64,000 nt of DNA. Origin: Marthasterias glacialis (Eukaryota > Echinodermata > Asteroidea > Forcipulatida > Asteriidae). How positions within the stretch are numbered: position 1 is the stretch's first letter; each line of letters starts with the position of its first letter. The notes below the pieces were generated by a model that saw nothing but the letters and a program-made list of their open reading frames with translations, ran no database searches and was not told the origin of the DNA. Position numbers and translations under genes: made by a program. The stretch covers positions 17,875,838 through 17,939,837 of the forward strand of contig OU452231.1 of NCBI GenBank assembly GCA_911728455.2. The letters are read 5' to 3'. This document shows positions 50,716 to 64,000 of the stretch, piece by piece.

Positions 50716-51121
50716 CTGAACGAAACAACAACATTTTGACAAACTTTACCACAACATTTAAGTCAGTCGATAAACGATAAAATGTCAAGTTGATTTTTAT
50801 CATTTGTATATAACACCTTAAAATTGGTTTATTTCCTTCCTCAATCATGTCCATCATATGACCATAGAATAACTTTATTGGTAAAAAAAGGCAAATTTGT
50901 TGTATCCAACTCTGACTGAGTCTTTCTGAAGCCAATTTTTCAGAAAATTTGAATTAACCCCCAAAGATATATCTTGAAAGGGGCAACCCTTGTTGTCAGA
51001 CCTGCGACTTGGCGCTCAAGTTTCCACACCAGACGAGTGCCAACAAGTCTGTCCCTTGAACAAGATGTCAAGTATTTAATAATGTGAAAGAAGTGCTAAT
51101 AGTGAATCTTCTCAATCTTAA

Positions 51122-51277
51122 TGGACCGTTCCGGCCTGTCAATCAAAATGCGCGTTGACCAATTGGATCACACCTTTTGGTCATGTGACCTCAGTCAAGC
51201 TTGGTCACATGTACAGGGTAAACGTACACAAACTGAGGTGTGTGGGCGGGGCTTGTTGCCAAAGCTGGAACGGTCTA
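51122..51277 (+). mobile_element. Promoter-like MITE, copy 2
   Basis: A 156-bp element with inverted ends (tggaccgttcc; reading inward from the right, tagaccgttcc) flanked by TTAA on both sides. Inside, in order, are a CCAAT-type word (gaccaattgg), tcatgtgacctc and a GC box (gtgggcggggc). A related copy is at 45842-45996. It is in NCAPG intron 1. Confidence 0.7.
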
Positions 51278-51345
51278 TTAAGTTTATTAACATCGTTCAC
51301 CAGTATAATAATAATTTTACCCAAGAACAAGAGCAAGTGAAAAAG

Positions 51346-51411
51346 TAGTTGCGATAATCGTAACCCTCCATCCTCCCGACGGAGGATGGAGGGTTATGAT
51401 TATCGCAACTA
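51346..51411. repeat. 31-bp stem hairpin with 4-base loop
   Basis: The arms 51346-51376 and 51381-51411 are complementary except at one position, with loop cgac. The arm includes ccctccatcctcc. It lies in NCAPG intron 1. Confidence 0.95.
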
Positions 51412-51449
51412 GTGAAAAAGTGGTGGTTGATGATATTAAGTTCATGTAC

Positions 51450-51815
51450 TCCTAGACCCAGCATCTCAGTAACCAGTAACTGGGGCGCTGTACTCTTTTT
51501 TTTTTTTAAATTTTGACTTGGACGGTCGTACTTCTACTACTAGTAGTACACTTAGTAGTACGTACAGTAGGCCTACACTAAGTACTAGACTACTACTCCT
51601 AGAACTATGAGGTTTGTTCCGCTATCGTCTCATGGAGACGATAGCGGAACGAACCTCATAGTTCTAGGAGTACTAGACTACTAGCTACACTAGTTAAGTT
51701 GTGACCGTCCAAGTCAAAATTAAAAAAAAGAAGTTACACTTATCGTTACTTACACTCAGCAATGCGTTAGACTAGAGCAAGGACCAGTGCCCCCAGTTAC
51801 TGGGTGGGTCTACAT
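51450..51815. repeat. Nested foldback with a 37-bp central hairpin
   Basis: The central arms 51595-51631 and 51635-51671 pair with one mismatch around a 3-base loop. Outside them, 51509-51527 pairs with 51703-51721 (core acttggacggtc). The outermost arms share ccagtaactggg near 51470-51480 and 51795-51806. The whole unit is in NCAPG intron 1. Confidence 0.9.
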
Positions 51816-52211
51816 CAAATCAAATATGGTATAATTTATTTACCCCCACATTTCGGGACTCAATCTCATTCTTTTGGTACTGCTGGTGGTGTAGTAGTAG
51901 TAGGCTAGTATTAGTAATCAACCTCTTTATTTAGTCTTGGGTTGAGTGGTGGATCGGGGGATGGGGAGTGTGAAAATGCATTGATTTATACATGGAGCGG
52001 AGGAAGGAAAGTGGGTTATAAACCTCTATTAATACTATAGGAACGTGTTTTGTTGATACGTTGAAAAGGTGAATGAAACTTGAAAAGACAGATTGTCGTT
52101 CTGACAAAATATATTTTTCAGCGATTCTGGAAAAGTTTTTCACAAATATTAAGATTATAACCCACGACAATATGCTATAATCCCGACTTAAGCATAAAAC
52201 AAAATACTTAC

Positions 52212-52290
52212 ACGGATATTTATTTCTATTTATTGCAGAATCAAAATCAAAATGTTGAATTCTTAGTCATGCATTCAAAACGGCCGCCAC
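52212..52290 (-). other. NCAPG first, non-coding exon
   Basis: A strong donor (gtaagtatt, minus strand, from 52211) ends a short exon with no long frame. If transcription starts upstream of 52274 the exon carries a three-codon upstream ORF (ATG at 52274-52272, then CAT GAC TAA). The 5' limit is inferred from the CDE/CHR module. Confidence 0.55.
52274..52288 (-). promoter_or_regulatory. CDE/CHR cell-cycle element of NCAPG
   Basis: Minus-strand GGCGG, four-base spacer CCGT, then TTTGAA. This is the arrangement of CDE (GGCGG type) and CHR (TTTGAA) described for G2/M genes such as CDC25C, which are bound by DREAM/MuvB complexes. It sits at the 5' end of a gene needed in mitosis, where such a site is expected. 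Confidence 0.55.
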
Positions 52291-52743
52291 ACACACTGTC
52301 GTTTTATTTTCTAATATCGGACTTTCCCATTTTTTTAATAGGGGTATTTACTACAAAATTGTATTGCTTGACATTTGCTTAAGATTATTTCAGTCAATAT
52401 AGATTAATTAAGTACAAAATTTGTAAAATGTAAATCATTTATAACAATTTTGTAGAATCTGATGTGTAATTTATCAAAATTTTGAGAATTTATTTGTATG
52501 AACTTTTGTTGGGCAACTTAATAGAACCGTCCAAATGATAGCGGTAAAACGATAGGTGTCGAGACTGGCTTCAGCTCTTTTCTGAACTCAAATTCATGTT
52601 GTGACATACGTGTGTCTACGTGCAGAAAGTTTGGTACCCGCCTCGTCAGCCATGTCGCGTGATCGTGCAATCCATGAATCCACCCTTTCATCTCGATCTC
52701 TTGCTTGGGATCCCAGGATCATTTTGCCGGTTGTTCTAAAACC
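52290..52743. promoter_or_regulatory. Divergent promoter region between NCAPG and GOT1
   Basis: The two genes face away from each other, with about 450 bp between the NCAPG non-coding exon and the GOT1 ATG. No coding exon lies between them. The GOT1 side (52530-52740) is richer in CpG than the AT-rich NCAPG side. No convincing TATA box or ATTGG pair was seen. The ATG at 52744 is the start that leads into the GOT1 frame; other ATGs lie upstream (52592, 52652). Confidence 0.5.
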
Positions 52744-62589
<9,846 letters not shown>

Positions 62590-62742
62590 TAATCCCAAAT
62601 ACCAATACCAATACCCCTGTAGTTGAATGTGCGGGCGCACTTTGTTCCGGGCTTAAGATTTCACACAAAAAAAGTACAAAATTCACTTCATCCTTTTGCT
62701 GGCTCGGAAAATATTTACGTTGATACACAGCGCCTACTGGTT

Positions 62743-62748
62743 AATAAA
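62743..62748 (+). other. Polyadenylation signal of GOT1
   Basis: AATAAA 154 bases after the GOT1 stop codon. A dispersed repeat copy begins immediately downstream. Confidence 0.55.
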
Positions 62749-62749
62749 A

Positions 62750-62866
62750 TGGCACCTCTATGAGGGAAATTTAAATTTCTACTAGATGATTTCAATGGGC
62801 ACCAAGGCAGTGACCAGGGGCATGGAGGCAATTGCCTCCGTTACCTCCCTGAAGTATCAGGCCTGC
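62750..62866 (+). repeat. Repeat A copy next to the GOT1 poly(A) signal
   Basis: Contains ggcacctctatgaggg, caatgggcaccaaggcag and ctgaagtatcaggcctg. It begins directly after the GOT1 AATAAA. Confidence 0.7.
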
Positions 62867-63625
62867 TGTTTTGTCTTCCAGCTAGCTACCTATCCCGAAA
62901 AAGACACCTTCCATGCTGATAGGCCGCCATTGCTGAGGTCAAACAATGGACAGGTACTGGTGTGTACGGGCTGCACACAACTGTTAGCCAATGATAGGGA
63001 TTCCTTTGACCTCAGTTAGAGCGCTGCTTGAGCTTGTGACATCATGTGAATGGTTTTACTACAAGAGATTGTTATATTGGCAAATCCCAGGCTGGAAGGG
63101 TAAAAAAAGTCTGGGTCCTTATTGGTATAATGAAAACTGGTATTCATGGTTGCTACTACATACAAAGAACTTGACAAAATATGGCCACAATATGTTAACT
63201 ACCACTAATCCCTCTGTATGACGGTGCCACGCTACATTCATGTTTTCCATAAAGCAAATCGTCAGGTGCCTGGCAGAAAGACAAATTCTGGCTGGTAAGC
63301 ATAATTTTGTTGTGATTAGCTAGTTTTGGTGCTTTAGAAGCTGTATGCAGCTGGGCCCAAGTCTGATTGATTTACTTGGTAAACTGCAAAGGAAAAAAAT
63401 AATGATAGATTCAAATACACACAAATTTTGACATAGTCAAGATAAAAGTTTAAAAAAAGCAATATTAAAAAAAACAAAAAAAAACAAACAAACGTTTAAG
63501 AAAAGATAACGAAAAGAGACATGGCGTAAAATGTGGAGTTATTTAGTAGTTTGTCCTACTTTTAATAATGGTTGCCATTGATAAATTGTAATAGCAATGT
63601 ACATTTATCTAGTCCTACTTATTAA

Positions 63626-63957
63626 CCCTCCTACTGGTAGACCAAACCATTCAAAATTCCAACTCTTTATGTTTCCCCATTGCTCTTGTAGACACATGGT
63701 ATCATTTGAACAGTGTTGATATCAAGCTGTACTACCATTCAAAACCATTCCTAGCATAGAGGGTCCATTGATTCACCACAGCTGTACTACCATTTGGAAC
63801 CATCCATAAAAGGCTTTGTATCAGCTTTCCTACCATTCACAACTTACTACATGGTGGATCGACACTGTACACAGTTATCTCACCATTCAAAACCACAGTA
63901 TTGAATGGTTTCAAATGGTGCATCAACTTATCGGAAAAGGCTCCAAGATTAGGAGGG
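63626..63957. mobile_element. piggyBac-like MITE with internal repeats
   Basis: The ends are ccctccta and taggaggg, flanked by TTAA at 63622-63625 and 63958-63961. The interior repeats words such as accattcaaaaccattc several times, near 63737-63900. No coding frame was seen. Confidence 0.6.
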
Positions 63958-64000
63958 TTAAACATGAAATGATTCTCCATGATTATATCCTCTGCTGATC

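Overview
The window is animal nuclear DNA. Its genes are split into short exons with GT-AG introns, the flanks are AT-rich, and transposable-element debris is everywhere. The recurrent words gtaggcctac and tacatgtacatg, a FoxI-type forkhead gene and the protein divergence suggest an echinoderm, possibly a sea star. That assignment is inference; no rRNA or mitochondrial marker is present.

Layout. (1) 1-4595: intergenic, repeats only. (2) 4596-10881, minus strand: a four-exon gene for a 600-residue, eight-pass membrane protein, tentatively the homologue of Drosophila tincar. A possible 5' untranslated exon ends at 19576. (3) 10882-30500: a long stretch without an assigned gene. It holds nested repeats, a promoter-like GC-rich patch near 19.6-20.4 kb, one isolated cysteine-rich candidate exon (21710-21835) and tandem repeats. 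(4) 30844-31995, plus strand: an uninterrupted 383-codon FoxI transcription factor. (5) 34446-52290, minus strand: NCAPG, the condensin I HEAT-repeat subunit. I could join 20 coding exons in phase to a 1061-residue protein. (6) 52744-62589, plus strand: cytosolic aspartate aminotransferase (GOT1), nine exons, 425 residues, all key catalytic residues present. (7) 62750-64000: repeats, including a TTAA-flanked piggyBac-like element.

NCAPG and GOT1 lie head to head with about 0.45 kb between the NCAPG first exon and the GOT1 start codon, so they probably share a promoter region. On the NCAPG side this region carries a textbook-spaced CDE/CHR cell-cycle module. NCAPG intron 1 contains a nested foldback of about 370 bp with two nearly perfect hairpins (31 and 37 bp stems). 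Their only mismatches look like CpG decay. NCAPG intron 12 carries three perfect CRE palindromes at 17-bp spacing.

The mobile-element layer is informative because several insertions sit inside other repeats or have recognisable target duplications. They include a 1035-bp hAT-like element in GOT1 intron 3, two TTAA-flanked elements with CCCT...AGGG ends, a promoter-like MITE in two copies, a TIR element splitting another repeat at 13.4 kb, and at least five tRNA-derived SINE families with visible A/B boxes. No prokaryotic-style system, CRISPR array, rRNA or intact canonical tRNA gene was seen.
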